A stretch of 64,000 bases of DNA from Xylaria sp. FL1777 (GCA_022578965.1 MU400579.1:124001-188000); one strand, 5' to 3'; positions 10,004 to 22,945 are shown, counted from the first letter of the stretch. Notes: a model not told the origin generated them from the sequence alone. Program-made: numbers and translations.

Positions 10004-13000
10004 AATACCAAGAAGTCGACAGAACGTCGTTTCCCGTCTGAAGGCAAGCAAGTCGCCTCCGCCTCAAGTAGGTGCTAACGAAGGCGGCGACAAAGAAGAG
10101 CAGAGCTAGAAGAGGTACTACTTAGTTAGCAACATTCTGCAACGCTTGAAAGTTTATATGTTTGATGTGTTAAGGACTGGATCCTATAACCACGGATATA
10201 GCCAGCCATCTCCAATAGGATCGGGCCGTTTCGCGGGAATTCAAAGAGAATCCATTGGCTGTCCAAGTAAATATCCCTCGCACGGCATCATCCAGGAGTT
10301 AGAGACCGGTGAGGGCCAATACCCGATACTAAATATGGCTACTTTGAATGGACACGGACCGGGTGTCGGTTATGGCTTCTGACGGCTATCATGAGGTTCA
10401 CAATGATGTGGAACCTGGTCGGAAAAGATAGGAGGCTTGGAACTGGCAACCGAACTAGATCGGAGTGCTCCACACCATGAATGGGGTTTGCGCAAGAAGC
10501 ACGGGAGAGTATGATTGGCAGTTTAGTTGTGGAGGTTGAAGTGGTAACGGGGTTGTATAATTAGGTAAATCAATGGACGAGCAGAATTCCAATAAACAAT
10601 TACCGACCTTTCGCAGACACGAATCTGTAAGCGGCTGCTCAAACAGCAGAGGCCACGATCGTATGTCGGTGGTGATGCAAGCAAGTTATTGCACGGCAGA
10701 TACGGGTAACACTCCCCTGGTAACGTTTCGCTGATGCCGAAATGAGGTATGCTCGACGATTTGAACAGTAAACGGCCGATCACGAAGGAGGAATACTTGA
10801 AAGAATAACAAGACCGAAGAAGCGAAGGCCAACAGGTAGAATTAGTATAAGAAAGAGGATAAAACACACGAACCGCTGAACTGAAATGGCAGAACAAATA
10901 GAGGCACGCGATCAGCGGAATAATAACTTTTTCCCCTGGAAATAGCTGACAGACAGACAAACAGACTTGGGGCGAACTGGTTGGAACAGGTAGAATAGGT
11001 AATTGGCTGTCCAGAGCCAGAACAGATGAAATCAGGGCCGCGAACCTTGTTCTGTGCCTTTGCCAGATAAAGCAGGGGCAAAGACAGACAAAACTATGCG
11101 GGATAGGTATGGGATGCGCCGGCTGATGCTTCTCTGCTGAAGAAGCATCAAAATGAGCGATGGCCGAAACCTTAATGATGTAAACGGAGGAAGAGGGGAG
11201 GGAGGAGGCGACGTTTGGGAGGGAATGGATGGCACGACTTGAGTGTCTCTCCAATTGCGACTCCCGTGCCACCACACACAGAGCACATAGTATACAATGT
11301 AGGAATATACCCGAATCAATCAATCAATCAATAAACGATGGAGAAGTCCTCGGTACAAGCTCGGTAGGTCGGAGGGAGGAATGGGGAACCTGGCACCTCC
11401 TCCAACTCTGGCCCCTACGCTGCGATTGGCAGTTGCTATTGGGTTCGTTCTCCTGCCTGCCATTGTCCATGGCTTCTCCTTGTGACGTGTGGCGGCAAGG
11501 TGAGGAGGAGGGGAGGTAGTTTGGATGTATCTCCTCTCCCGCCATCGCGGACCACTTACAAAGACGCGACCACACATGCTTGGGAGAATGCGGGGTTGAC
11601 TAGATCGCATGTATCTGTTACGTGAACCTTGAACGGCTGATCGCTGCTTCTAACAGGATCATGCTACGCACGGTAGGTAAACAATGACCAGTGATTAGAT
11701 AGCCGCTGCACTTCTTAAAGAATATAGACTTCAGATCCATTTGTGGCTGGTCTTTGGATATTGTGTAAAGTTGCTGCCTTTCTAATAAGATGTCAACAAA
11801 CTACCTTTTCCGGAATATAGCAAATAGATACTATATATAACCCAGACCTACCCACTACTATACATGTACCTAGAGAAGCTAACGTAGTATACATACATGT
11901 AAGTACCTCTTCTTAAGGATTAAGTGGAGACAAACGCTTTGTTATACAACGTGTAGTATTGGACAGTGTTCTGTATTCTACAGTAGCTCATGCGCTCGAT
12001 TTATTTACCTACCTAGTAGGTAGGCAGTATGATAGGTATTTTCATGCATAGCAGGCCTAGGTGCGCTACATTCTCAGACACACCTATTATTTAGTATAGG
12101 TAGCGTCTGGAACTTCCCCAATTTAGTATCTAGGATTCACCAGGATTTAGCAAAAGTGGTGGTTTTGAGGCTCCATTAAATGAATACCTACCTATTATGC
12201 ATATGGGGTAGCACGAAGTTCTTCGACAGGAACCCATATCAAGTATGGTTCAGTAATATGGCCAGCCCGTGGCGTTGCTTGTAAGTGAACAGGAACTGGA
12301 ATACCCATCGGACATTGATGTAAAGCCGTATGGATTATCCAAATGCACACAAAGTGTCAGGTTAATAGGTGGTATAATTCATTATGAATTAGTACTTTAT
12401 ATATATGTAGATCGCCAGCTATTTTCATTCTTCAAGAGCTCATATAAATATAGGTAGTCTAAGTACTGCAATTAACTTATGTAGAGCTGGTGGAGGAAAT
12501 ATTACAGGAGATGCCCCTCAGAGCTCACAATGACGTCAGGCTAGTGCCCACATCCCGTTGCTTCGTGTGGAACTAACTGATAGTGGGGAATAGGTACCTA
12601 TCTACCACTCCAGGTACCTGGTGGAATTACGATCGGGTAGATACGTAGTACTTAGGTACATTTATATAAAATGCCAAGACTACGATCAGTACTCAGTATT
12701 GAAATGGGTAGCTTGATAGACCACATTCCTTCAGAAAACCTCTCATAACATGGAATACTAAATCCCTCTATTCGAAACCCAAACTGGAGCTCACTATTAA
12801 ACCTCATATTCTTCAGTGACTCAAGGAGGCCCGCACTGAACTTGAGATGCCTACTTCGCCAACAAAACAATGTCCGCCCGGACGGACCGGGAATCCGAAC
12901 AACTTCTACCTTGTGGAACACATTCACCGTATATTTTCATTTCTTCTGATTTATGGCGGACTTATTCACCGCTAAGGCTGCTTGCTCGTTGAGACTATAC

Positions 13001-13500
13001 AAAGGTCTCATTTTTGTTCCGCTAATCAAATGTTGCCAGGCTCTTCCTAGTCTACCTGATTCTCTTACCCCTGAGATAAGCGATCGGACCGAGTCAATTC
13101 CTAAACTTTCCTTTCGGACCTTCCTTGGGCACCTACGGCCCTACACTACACCTCAAAACTTTGGGATCGCATAGATAAGGTACTATGTACCAAAAACACC
13201 GCTTACACACCGTCGCATTCAGCGGTACCTGAATGTGACATGCGGCATATAATGCACGTACCGCCACGATGGGTAAGGCTCGAACCTGAAAATACCGCTG
13301 CTATCAATATATGTGCTATGGGCTACGAGGCGTCGGATGTGAGAGGAAGGTAGAAAGAAGGCCGTGGTGGCGCTCTTCAATTGACGACGTTAGCTATGAC
13401 TTCAGGCTAGCTTGTGACTATGTGCACACTAGTAGTTAAGACATCTATACACAAGAAGATCTATATCTATAACGACCTTGGCGAGCCACATGTGCGTAGC
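10004..13500. other. 3.5-kb gene-free region
   Basis: No gene is supported. Between 10523 and 11323 the minus strand is pyrimidine-rich and happens to lack stop codons for 266 codons. An AATC repeat of about 19 bases lies at 11313-11331. From 11800 to 12700 the DNA is AT-rich with many TACCTA/TAGGTA words. Confidence 0.5.
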
Positions 13501-14657
13501 TTAGAAGGTAGAAGGGAAAGTCGTTAAACGCCCTCCATCAGTCACAACGACTGTCCCGTTGCAATACGCCCCTGCGCGAGAAGCGAGATATAATATCGCG
13601 CCACCCATATCTTGCTCGTCGCCGGCTCGCTCAAGGGGAACTTTGCTTTTGACAATCGCTCCTGAACGTGCCAGGATCGGGGCTGACATCTCGCTAGGGT
13701 AGACTGCGCTCATAATCAGCGTTGTTTGATGGGGCTTGACTATTGATCGCCATGGGCCTTTCACGAAACATAGACGAGGGATTACTTACGGCCTGGACAT
13801 ATCAGATTCGCTCTAATATCCCATTGTGGGAGTACAACGCTAAGTTGCTTGATGAGATGGGTACATGCAGCTTTGCTCTGTCCGTCTGAGATTTGTCAAT
13901 AATTCCACGTGCTCGACGTTATGTGTCCCAATCAACTAAGAGTCCGGACTTCAAACGAAAACCATGTGACTTACTACAAGACATTAGAACACACACGAAA
14001 TTTTAGGGTTCAGTTTTTCAAAGACTTACCAAGCAAATCCCCCAGTATTTGTCTTGTTAAAGGCAGCAATCGAGCTTATGGCTACGACTTGAGACTTCTG
14101 GTCCACATTCGCACGAGAGTTGCCCGCATCCAGGAGCTTCAAGAATGCCATAGTGGTATACCAGACGGCACCGGTATTTACAGCGAATGTTTTCATATAA
14201 TCCTCGGCTGGAACGGCCATATTGGCTGAGATAAACTCGTCGAGTGTTGTCTCCGGCTTGGGGTTGTTGCCAAATGGCCCTCCGATACCCGAGTTGCATA
14301 CTAGCAAATTGATGAACCCGGTGTCCTGCTCGACCTGCGATACGACTGTCTTCAGTGCCTCGACGGACGCCACGTCACAAGTGACTGGCACGACGTTGGG
14401 GTTGCCGATGCTGGAGACCGCCTCTTGCAGCACGTTCAGCCGACGACCGAGTATGTACACTTTCGCGGCCCCATTGGCAATGAGGGCCTTCGTGATCATC
14501 AAGCCGATGCCTAGAGACGATATTAGAAAGGGGGCGAAGAGAGACCGTTGCTTTCTTGCGTACCTGTACCGCCACCTGTGACGACGGCTACAAGGCCATT
14601 CACGCTGAATAGATTTGCCGCGCTCAACGCGGCGGCATTGCTCCCTGAGTCGGCCAT
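13501..14657 (-). pseudogene. short-chain dehydrogenase/reductase with broken exon junction
   Basis: Four exons are visible on the minus strand: 14657..14564, 14510..14030, 13885..13790 and 13703..13501. The first junction restores TGGGTGIG, the NAD(P)-binding Rossmann loop, and the third restores CPGLYPSEM. Exon 2 contains the VCNSGIG and VVAISS motifs, and the last exon has GTVVVTDGGR. The second junction fails. Exon 2 ends in GCTTG before GTAAGT, while exon 3 needs a single preceding T to encode Tyr in the catalytic YGQSK motif. Canonical splicing creates an immediate TGA. One extra G (C-C on the plus strand at 14029-14030) explains it. Without that base the protein would be a normal 290-residue classical SDR. 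Alternatives are a sequencing error or a non-canonical donor. Confidence 0.75.
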
Positions 14658-15345
14658 GGCGAGGTATGGTTTTAAGGTCAACGTCTATGTATATACTTGT
14701 CCTGGGTTAATATACACCGGAAACCTCACGAGATGGAACGTCCCGAAACTGATCCCTTTTCTTCTTTTAATTCCAGGTCCGACTCCGCCCATTATAGAGT
14801 CATATCATATCGTGTTTCCATGTCGGCCAGTATGACCCCGCCTTTGCTGGTAGGTGATGGAGCCAAACTCGGCTTAAAAGTTCCCGTAGCTACCGAACTA
14901 GGAGCTGCTCTAGCTTAAGAATTCAACTATCTAGTGTATACTATCTAGTCATTTCTCACTCACTAGTATACGAAGTTCGGGCTCAGGTTTACTCTCAGCA
15001 GGAACAGTGATAAAAATTCATTAGTGGTCGACGTCCGTAAGTGCGGATTTGCGTGTACCGGTACCTTAAACTTTTAGACTGGATATTAGGTACTTGATAC
15101 CTACATCTAGCATTCATTCAGTTCCAAGTATCTGCTGTGTATATAACCTCTAGCTATGACGTGCAGCATGCACCTGCCTGTGCTATGTAGATCTCAGAAC
15201 TCTTAGCTTGTACAGTATCATTATCAACGCCGATAAGGCCCGATATACTGTGCTTACAGCCAGCCCACTTTTAACTTTTGCAAGGAAAAACCATTATGGT
15301 AACGAATAGCGGCAACCAATATTAACGGCCGACTCTGCGTTTAAG
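14658..15345. other. divergent promoter region
   Basis: Upstream DNA of the SDR gene (minus) and the BUD22-like gene (plus). It contains TACCTA-type words but no coding exon. Confidence 0.5.
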
Positions 15346-16981
15346 ATGCCGAAACGGAAAAGAGGCGAGCCCAGCCTGGAAGAAAATATCGCAAAATGGC
15401 GGCTAGACTTACTGCGTGCTCTGAAGCTTGTCAAGGGCTACGAGCGTCAGCGTCTGAGCAAGCGACTCCGTGAAGCAGACCCGACGAAGACTGCTCGGCT
15501 GGAAAGAGAGGTTCTTGTGTTGAAGGTGCGCATTGCCCTTTTTGTATTTCAAATATGTATGGTTAGAAGCTGACTATGATGCGGCGCTACGATACATTGT
15601 TCTAACTGCTAACATGGCGTTTGTCTCGTAGAATCTGGACCTACAACAGGTTGCGCAGGTACACCTATGCTCGTCCCTCTTGAGGATCAAAGCAGTCGCT
15701 GAATCGCCCGATTTGCCCGCCGATATCAAACCAGTACCGAAACCTGAGCTCTCTGAAGAAGAAATGTCGGCGCTACATAACGTCACGAGCGCTTTATGCA
15801 ATCGGAAGCAGGTCAAGGATGTTATCGATGAAGTGATCATAGGCACCTGCATAGCCCTGAGGGTGCCCATGCCGGAGAAGAAGACCAAAAGCAAGAGCAA
15901 GGAGAAGCCGACCACTGGAAGATCTACAGCTCGCGCGGTTGGGACAGAGGAAAAAGTACGTGATAGTGAAGATCTGGATAGTCTCGCGGACGATGAATCC
16001 GAAGACGCTGAACCCAAAATCACCGAATCCAAAAGCACCAATCTCAAACAGGCCAAATCCAAAAAGGCCGAATCCAAAGACACCGAAGAGCCCAGAGCCG
16101 AGAAGCTACAGCTATTAAAGAGGAAGGTCGAAATAGCTGAGGACGAGGAAGACCTCGAGAGTCATACGAGATCTGAGACTTCGGAAGGCGTGGCGTTCGA
16201 AGGATTCTCCGATCACGAGGCCGAGGAGAACATGTTCTCGAAGTACGAGGAATTGGTCGGGGGTTCCAGTGACGAAAATGAATCAGATGAGGGTCTCGAC
16301 GACGACGACGACGAAAGCGATCGCCGAGATAGTAAAGCGAGGTTCTTTCAAAAACTTGCCCTCGACGACATCTCATTGTCATCCGAAGCGTCTTATGATT
16401 CAGATGATTCAGACGAGGCGCTTGCTCCTCCTTCCAAGAAGGTAAAAGCTGTGAAGCCGATATCGTTCGATGCGGGCAACTCGGCTTTCCTGCCGTCTCT
16501 AATGGGAGGCTACATATCTGGCTCGGAGTCAGCCTCGGACGTAGACGTTGCACCCTCCATGAGAAAGAATAGGAGAGGACAGAGAGCGCGCCAGGCGATC
16601 TGGGAGAAGAAGTATGGCGATAAGGCGAAGCACTTCGGTAAGGAGAAGGATTCGAGGAACGTGGGCTGGGATATGAAGAGGGGCGCTGTAGATGACACGT
16701 CTAAGCCATGGAAGAGGGGAGTTGCGAACCCCTTCGAGAAGAACCATGTCCACCCGGACAGATTAAGACACATGAAAAGCGAAGGTGATCGCCAGGACAG
16801 ACGTTACTCTCGAGGACAACAAGATAGGAATCAGAGCTTTCAAGCCGAGGCGCCGAGACCGAGACCCCCGCCTAAGCGGGATGATACTGGGCCTCTACAT
16901 CCCAGCTGGGCTGCGGCTAAGAAGGCGAAAGAGGGCGTTCAGAAGGTGGAATTCAAGGGAAAGAAGGTCACGTTCGATTAG
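15346..16981 (+). CDS. BUD22-like nucleolar protein
   Basis: Two exons, 15346..15525 and 15632..16981, encode 509 residues. The basic start MPKRKRGEPSLEENIAKW and a helical region around the splice junction (REVLVLK joined to NLDLQQVAQVHL) match the N-terminus of BUD22 proteins. The centre is a long acidic, serine-rich stretch with a run of aspartates and repeated K-S-K-K-A-E-S-K-like units. The C-terminus ends HPSWAAAKKAKEG then KVEFKGKKVTFD, the conserved end of the family. Yeast Bud22 acts in 18S rRNA maturation and 40S assembly in the nucleolus. The same role is expected here. Antisense open frames across the acidic stretch are composition effects. Confidence 0.88.
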
Positions 16982-18390
16982 CAGGACATGCAGACAGATC
17001 CTGGTAGAATATGCGGCTTGTTTAATGCAGAGCCGTGTGAGCTACACTAGGTACTTTATATCAGATACCCAAATATTGCCATAAATCCAGTTATTGGCTA
17101 AGGCTTATCATTGCCCATTACCGTAGCGGTATGGCGACGGACGTGTTCTTGTTGCGAGACATAGGTCACTTCGCAATTAAGTTATTCTCCTGACAAGCTC
17201 TCATGAATTATGTCTCCGTGTACTTCTGCGATCTCCAGTGGTCTAAGGCTACTACCTCTAATTTCGCACTTAAGTCATACTACTAGTAAAGACGTCTGTC
17301 ATGGTGTTAGACTACTTAGTCACATACTTATTCAGCTTTGTTATATCGCGGCAATCTAGATGATTTTCTTATCTGGAGGGGGTGGGTTCGAAATGATCTC
17401 GAAATATCTCACCTCTACAGCGAGTTCACCACTGCGACTCAGTGAATACAGCAGCAACTTGCGGCCCAGGAACTCAGAAAAGGAAAGAAATCCAAGGTCT
17501 CGATGAAAATATCATACGTTCTGATATTAGGGATATGTATGGCCCGTTAGGTCTATCAAGATATCTACCTCTATATCTAGTACTGAGTCATGTAAAACTG
17601 AAAGATGGGTATAACTTTCCACCAATGCATCGCGAAACCTGGGGAATGTGCGCATATCTCATGAAGCTAGCTCCAGATTCTAGCATGCGAGATTATATCA
17701 TCGTTATATGTGTTCTATCTCTGCCGAATGTGAGGGAGGGGAGGTTAAAGAATGAATGAGGGGGTATAGATTCCCAGTGAAGTAGAGATTAAGGATTAGG
17801 CATGCTGATAATATAGGTATGATGATATCTCTAGACGCCTTGCCGTCGACCGTTGGTCTCAATGAAGATGAATAGAAAATAAAGGGTTGATGATGATGCC
17901 GATGTGAATTAGGGTGTAGATTGTGAGTAAAATAAATGTGATAATAATAACACAAGATGTTTGAAGAGGGAGTGAGAAGCACGTGCTTCTCTGTGATGGA
18001 GAGATATCTCTCCTACTCGAGCTGAATAGGATCAGTCTCTATCGAGGGGCCTCCCGCCGTACGTACGCCGTACACAAAGGGAGGCTCGCGATGGGGGCTG
18101 TTTTTTGGCCTCGGGCGGTCCTTGGTGGGTGTGAGGGTGGTGCCTCGAGCCTAGGCAACCCTAGCCCTAAGGGTCTCTGGTTTGGAGCGGCCGGCTAGCC
18201 GGCAGGGTAGTTAGACGGCTTAACCTTATTGGGGAAGACCCCGTAACTCTCCTGACTAAATAATAAACGAATTTACGCTCGAATAGGATCAGTCTCGGGC
18301 TATAGAAGATGAATCTTCAGAGTCGTCACTTCCAAGCACGGACCCGAGGCAACCATGCGTCAGTTTCGGGCGTTTGACAGGCCAAGATCC
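16982..18390. other. intergenic region with GC-rich cassette
   Basis: No gene is supported. At 18040-18280 the base composition changes sharply to GC-rich, in a block bounded by a 16-bp direct repeat that is listed separately. The remainder is AT-rich 3' flank. Confidence 0.5.
18024..18296. repeat. GC-rich cassette flanked by 16-bp direct repeats
   Basis: The sequence gaataggatcagtctc occurs at 18024-18039 and again at 18281-18296. The 241 bases between them are much richer in GC than the surroundings and contain a perfect 14-bp palindrome, gccggctagccggc, at 18190-18203. This may be a small insertion or a local duplication. No open frame or terminal inverted repeat was recognised, so the class is unknown. 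Confidence 0.5.
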
Positions 18391-20983
18391 CTAGTCTGAG
18401 CCGCCTTCGCGTTTGGGATGCTTCAGAAGCATGTTCGAGCCTGAGCCACTATCGGGATTTGACGCATTTGATGGACTTTGGTTTTCATAATCATCCTCGT
18501 CAAGATTATCGAGGTCTTCCTCTAACTTAATCTCTTTGTAATCGTCGTCCTCTTTCGTATTATTGCTCTGTTCGTCTATGTCCATAGGCTCTGTGCCGTT
18601 GTCATCATCGTCATCAAGAGTAAGATCGATGAATGTGGATGGCCCTCTGACAATCATTACTTCGTCGTCGTCACTGGGAGGAGGGGTGTTGGAATGGGCG
18701 CTGCCTGAACCTAAACGAACGAACAATTCCTCGTCAGTGGTATGGCTCCGCCTATTACCGTTATCGTAGCTATCATCGTCGTCTTCGATAACTATAACTG
18801 GTGGTTGGGGAGTAATCGTAGTGGCTTGACTTTCATTCCTGTTGTCTAAGCCTGAATGTAATAGACCTCCTGAGCCATCTCTATCATCGTCCATTTCGCT
18901 GTCGCTATCGCTATCGACCATGATCGGGTCTCCGCTAGCGCCGAAGCTACACCCACCACTGTTGTTACTGGAGTGTCTTTCAGAGGAATCTCCGGGATTA
19001 TCATCAGAGTCGTCGTCAGAGTCGGAGTCGGAGTTGGATGAACTGGATGATGACGTTTCCGAGCCGCCTGCAGACACATCCTCGACGGAGGTGTCGTCAT
19101 AGAAGCTGGCGACAAGCTCTCTAGTTTCATCATCGGGAGTGAATTCTTTAAGTCCTGTAAGCGGCCGAAGATTTTCAATCTCAGTCTTGAGGATCATCGA
19201 GTCGCTCTTCTTCATCTTCACTGTATTATTGACATCCTGCAAGAAGGACCAATCACGAATGGGAGTGCGAGAACGTTTAGCGTTTGTATCAAAAAAACGC
19301 ACCCATTTCATGCCCCGCAGCTGGTATATGTAGTCCATTCCATGAATGGTTCTCATACTGCGGTACTTCCGGTAGTTTGGCTGAAGGTCGGTTCTCCGAA
19401 CTTCCATTCCAAATAAATCTAGTTTGTCTTCCCCGTCGTGTCCGTCGTATTCATCTCCAGCGAAGTCTTCGAAGTAGTCTGACTCATGCTTCATCTCACG
19501 CCGCCGACGCATATAATCCCTCCCGCTCTCATTGATATGAATGGCCAAGGTACGCAGACGGCTAGTACGCATGAACCAAGACAGAGGTACTTTGCGGGGG
19601 GAAATCTCGCTGGGTAGCTTGGGCGTCACCATGCCGTGCCACATGAATTCAATGTGGACAAGTCGCTCAACACGGGCCTTCCCAATGCCGTTGCAAAAGC
19701 GGCCAAGCTCGCCAATTGAGCTGAACGCAAAGGTATTCGTCGCTAGAGGAAGTCAGCGGTACTGATAGAACTAATATGATAGAACCGCTGGTGGTTGGGG
19801 CTCACCGTAGAATAAATGAGCTAACACGTAGTGCCATCGCTTAGAGACCCGAAGGTAATCTAGATATCGAGAAGGCTTATCCGCCATCGCGATACAGCAA
19901 GGTCCGTCACCAATATGAAACCGACTGGGGAAAGACACGCGACCCGCATCGTAATCGAGAGGAGGATTTTGGGAATCTAGGCGGGATAAACAGTGTATGA
20001 ACTCATTGACTGGAATAAGTTGTTCCCAAATATAATACTGGATGTCAATCGGGAGCATTTCGAATGGGAACGGGTCGTTTCCTATGTATCAGAGAGAGTT
20101 AAGACGAGTTCATCGTAAGGAGGACAATTGTGCATGTGGACCGAGATATACCTATTAGATCATCAAGGGCTCCATTGTCATGGACATGGACCACTTGTTC
20201 ATTAAAGTGTTCCCGAATTTGCGCCGGGGTGTACGCCGTGTGCTCTATTAGTAAATCTGGATGAATGACTCTCGTCGACATGTTACCTTGCTTGAACGAA
20301 TTATGGTAGATTTCGCTGTATTCTCCAAGTAAGTCTGTGATTTCGTTATTTGGGTCACGCAGTCGGATTCTTTCCACGAGGTCTGGGAGCTCCTCAACCC
20401 ATAGCTAGATGTTCTCTGGTTAGCTGGAGAAGATAAACGGCTGTTGAGGATCACCCAAACTCACGGTATCCCATACGATTCGATTGCCCTCTTTAAGACG
20501 ATTATTTTCGTCCCGAAGCTTTCTGTTAATATCATTCAGTTCGCGTATCTTTGCATCAGATTCACGTTTGATTTTGGTAACCTCGTCGCTCCATTGCCTT
20601 CTGGTCTCTTCGCAATTTGGACAATCTTCCGATCCTGACTTAGACCTACCCGGGCGGCGTCTAGGTATTCGGTCCTCTTCATCACTACTTTCATCAGCCA
20701 TGTCCTCTGGGTTTACGTCAGAGTCACTATTATCATCGTTCTCTCCCGGGACCTCCTCCTGTTCCGGGTGCTCATCCTCTTGTTCATCCCCGGTGTCGTT
20801 ACCCGGAACGGCCTCCAAGTTATCATCACTGCCAGATTCGAGATCATTCTGGCCATGGTCACCTAAATTGACGAACAGACCATCATTATTGCTGTTGGGG
20901 TTGCTTCCGCTCTGACTGCCCTCAAAAATGTTCCCATCGTCATCGCCGTCTGAAGGCGGCTGAGAACCCTGATGTGTCGACAT
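18391..20983 (-). CDS. large acidic F-box-like fungal protein, function unknown
   Basis: Four exons on the minus strand, 20983..20465, 20404..20152, 20081..19806 and 19742..18391, join in frame to 799 residues. The N-terminal 150 residues are acidic and Ser/Asp-rich, followed by a C-x2-C pair and a short coiled coil (EVTKIKRESDAKIRELNDIN). The third exon has MLPIDIQYYIWEQLIPVNEF and YLRVSKRWHYVLAHLFY, which look like the leucine/proline start and tail of an F-box-type domain. The block from the junction to about residue 470 (TNTFAFSSIGELGRFC and RLVHIEFMWHG) is a conserved fungal pattern of unknown function. The C-terminal 230 residues are again acidic with Asp/Ser runs. A ubiquitin-ligase adaptor role is possible but is inference. 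Confidence 0.75.
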
Positions 20984-22945
20984 GGCACTTGGAAGTTAAA
21001 TACCCAGTGTTGGTAAACCCTAATGAGAACTTTTATGCAGGAGAGATCGATACGATGCTAAATAGTAGGTGGGGGCAAGGTACGTATGGTTATTATCCGT
21101 TTGTGAGTTATTCCTGAGAAGCAACAACAACCAAGAAGTCAAGGTGGGGAGTCAAGGTTAGGAGTCAGTTATCCTAGGTGTGGAAATTTAAAGACTCAAC
21201 TGTTCCGGGCCACGCGGGAAGGAAGGTACGACGCAAAACCTCGACAAACTACTCGGTCTTATACCGGAGAGCTTAGGGTTGGTGCCAAGGTAGTGAGTAG
21301 GTAGGTGGTGAGTAGGTAGGTAGTGAGTAGGTAGGTAGTGAGTAGGTAGGTAGTGAGTAGGTAGGTAGTGAGTAGGTAGGTAGTGAGTAGGTAGGTAGTG
21401 AGGGTAAGGTTAGTTGCAGGTATATGAAATAAACCTGGACTGCTATCAGTTAAGTAAGTATGATGAAATATCAAGCAGCATGGCGCGTACCTAGCAAGAG
21501 GCAAGAGCAAGGATCACGAAGTCAAAGCCGCCCATGAGCTACCGAGGTATTTATGTGAATTTGACGTTAGATGTTGCATATCAGGAAGGTGGTTACTCAA
21601 AGGGGAGCTCAAGATGAGGAATTCATTGAGATGAGTTCCTTGAGATTTTCCTTCTTGCAAGTTAGTAGAAGGACTGGAGCGAACGAAATAAGCGCAATGT
21701 ATGAGACTCTGTTTACCTTCTGGTCTGTTATGGAAAATTTCCGGAAAGTGTTAATTGATCTTGGAACTAGGTAGAGAAACAAGGAATGTCTAATTCAGGG
21801 TAAGTTGGTTGGAGACGTTCTATGAAGTGAGATGCCTCTGAAGAAGAAAGGGTACAAACCATGTGAGACTTGAGGAAAGTGATGAGGTGGCAGTTACGAT
21901 TAACGGGGCGCCGTGAGCTTGTAGAGGGCTTCCTATAAAACACAAGTTGAGCAGATATAAATAAGCATGTAACTAATGTCAGAGATTCAACTCGTAGATG
22001 GAAGGAGCACAGTTTCCTTTCTTTAACGATGCGTGTCGGAGAACATGGAAAGGGAAGGAGGTAGGTGGCAGGGAGGACGCAAGTGATAGGTGATGGAATC
22101 GCTTGGCCTTGGTTGCTAAATTAAGCAGATTGCCTATCTAAGTACGGAATAGAAAGATGATCAAGACTACTTCGATTGCCCATGTGCTCGTTAGGTATGT
22201 TGGTTGGAGGGTCGTTGAGTATTAATAAAACCGGCACATGTGTTCTGCAGATTAGGTACCTACCTAGTTATGTAGTAGGTGGGAGTAAGGCGTTGTTGGT
22301 CAGAGAACATTGTGAATCTAGAGATTCCTGATATAATGGGTGAGAGGCATCTTATTATCTTCTAAATACCTAGGCAAGTAGGATCATGGCATGTCTCAAG
22401 ATATTCACTTGAAGAGCTCGACTCGAGAATTCGCGGGTTCGGTACTCAAGAGACGGATACAAACCGGGTAGGATTCTGAATGTTGCTGTTTCTTTACTGT
22501 GAGACCAATCTTTTAGCATTTACACTGGGGGGATAGAATCACCACGCGGTTTATTGAAAAAAAAGAGAGAGAGAGATAGAGAAAAAAAAGTATGAACGCT
22601 TTATACCCGGGAGTAATTGTTTTTAACAGTTGAAGTCCAAGGTAGTGTAAGGTACATTTACTAGTTAAGTTTAACAAGGAACCCCGATATACCCCGAGGG
22701 TACCCCGAGTTTTGCCCCAGGATTAATCCTTCGGATGATTGGCCAAGATATTTATGCGTAGGTTGCATTCAGCTAACCTGGAGAAGCTAAAGAAGCACTA
22801 GCTTAGCGGCCGATCCAGGCCACAGTCTCCGGTCGTGCGAGGTCGTAGGCTTTACTAATAATAACCACCACCACCCCATCTCCCAATTGACCACCAACTA
22901 TTCTCGAAGTGTTGTCGAATTGAAGACTTGGAACAAGCAAGCAAC
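20984..22945. other. intergenic region with minisatellite
   Basis: No gene is supported. The region contains the 15-bp tandem repeat at 21293 and a short A/GA-rich tract at about 22555-22590. The last 250 bases are the probable promoter of the oxodicarboxylate carrier gene. Confidence 0.5.
21293..21402. repeat. 15-bp minisatellite, seven copies plus partial
   Basis: The unit gtgagtaggtaggta starts at 21293, 21308, 21323, 21338, 21353, 21368 and 21383, with a partial eighth copy at 21398. One copy varies by a single base. The repeat is built from the TAGGTA word seen across the window. On the minus strand it reads as a YLLTT repeat, which creates a spurious open frame. Confidence 0.9.

Noticed and set aside
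10523..11323. 266-codon minus-strand open frame as a protein gene
   Set aside because: Residue composition follows a C/T-rich strand (Ser, Leu, Pro, Cys, Phe), there is no domain or splice pattern, and adjacent overlapping frames look alike.
13262..13310. tRNA-like T-loop (GGTTCGAGCC on the minus strand)
   Set aside because: The flanking bases do not form a 5-bp T stem and no acceptor or anticodon arm could be drawn.
14029..14030. Treating the SDR as intact by using a GG-TAAG donor
   Set aside because: It would need a non-canonical GG intron start, while a canonical GTAAGT lies one base further on.
16044..16553. 169-codon minus-strand frame
   Set aside because: Antisense of the acidic repeats of the BUD22-like gene.
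21259..21510. YLLTT-repeat protein
   Set aside because: Translation of the minisatellite; no other evidence.
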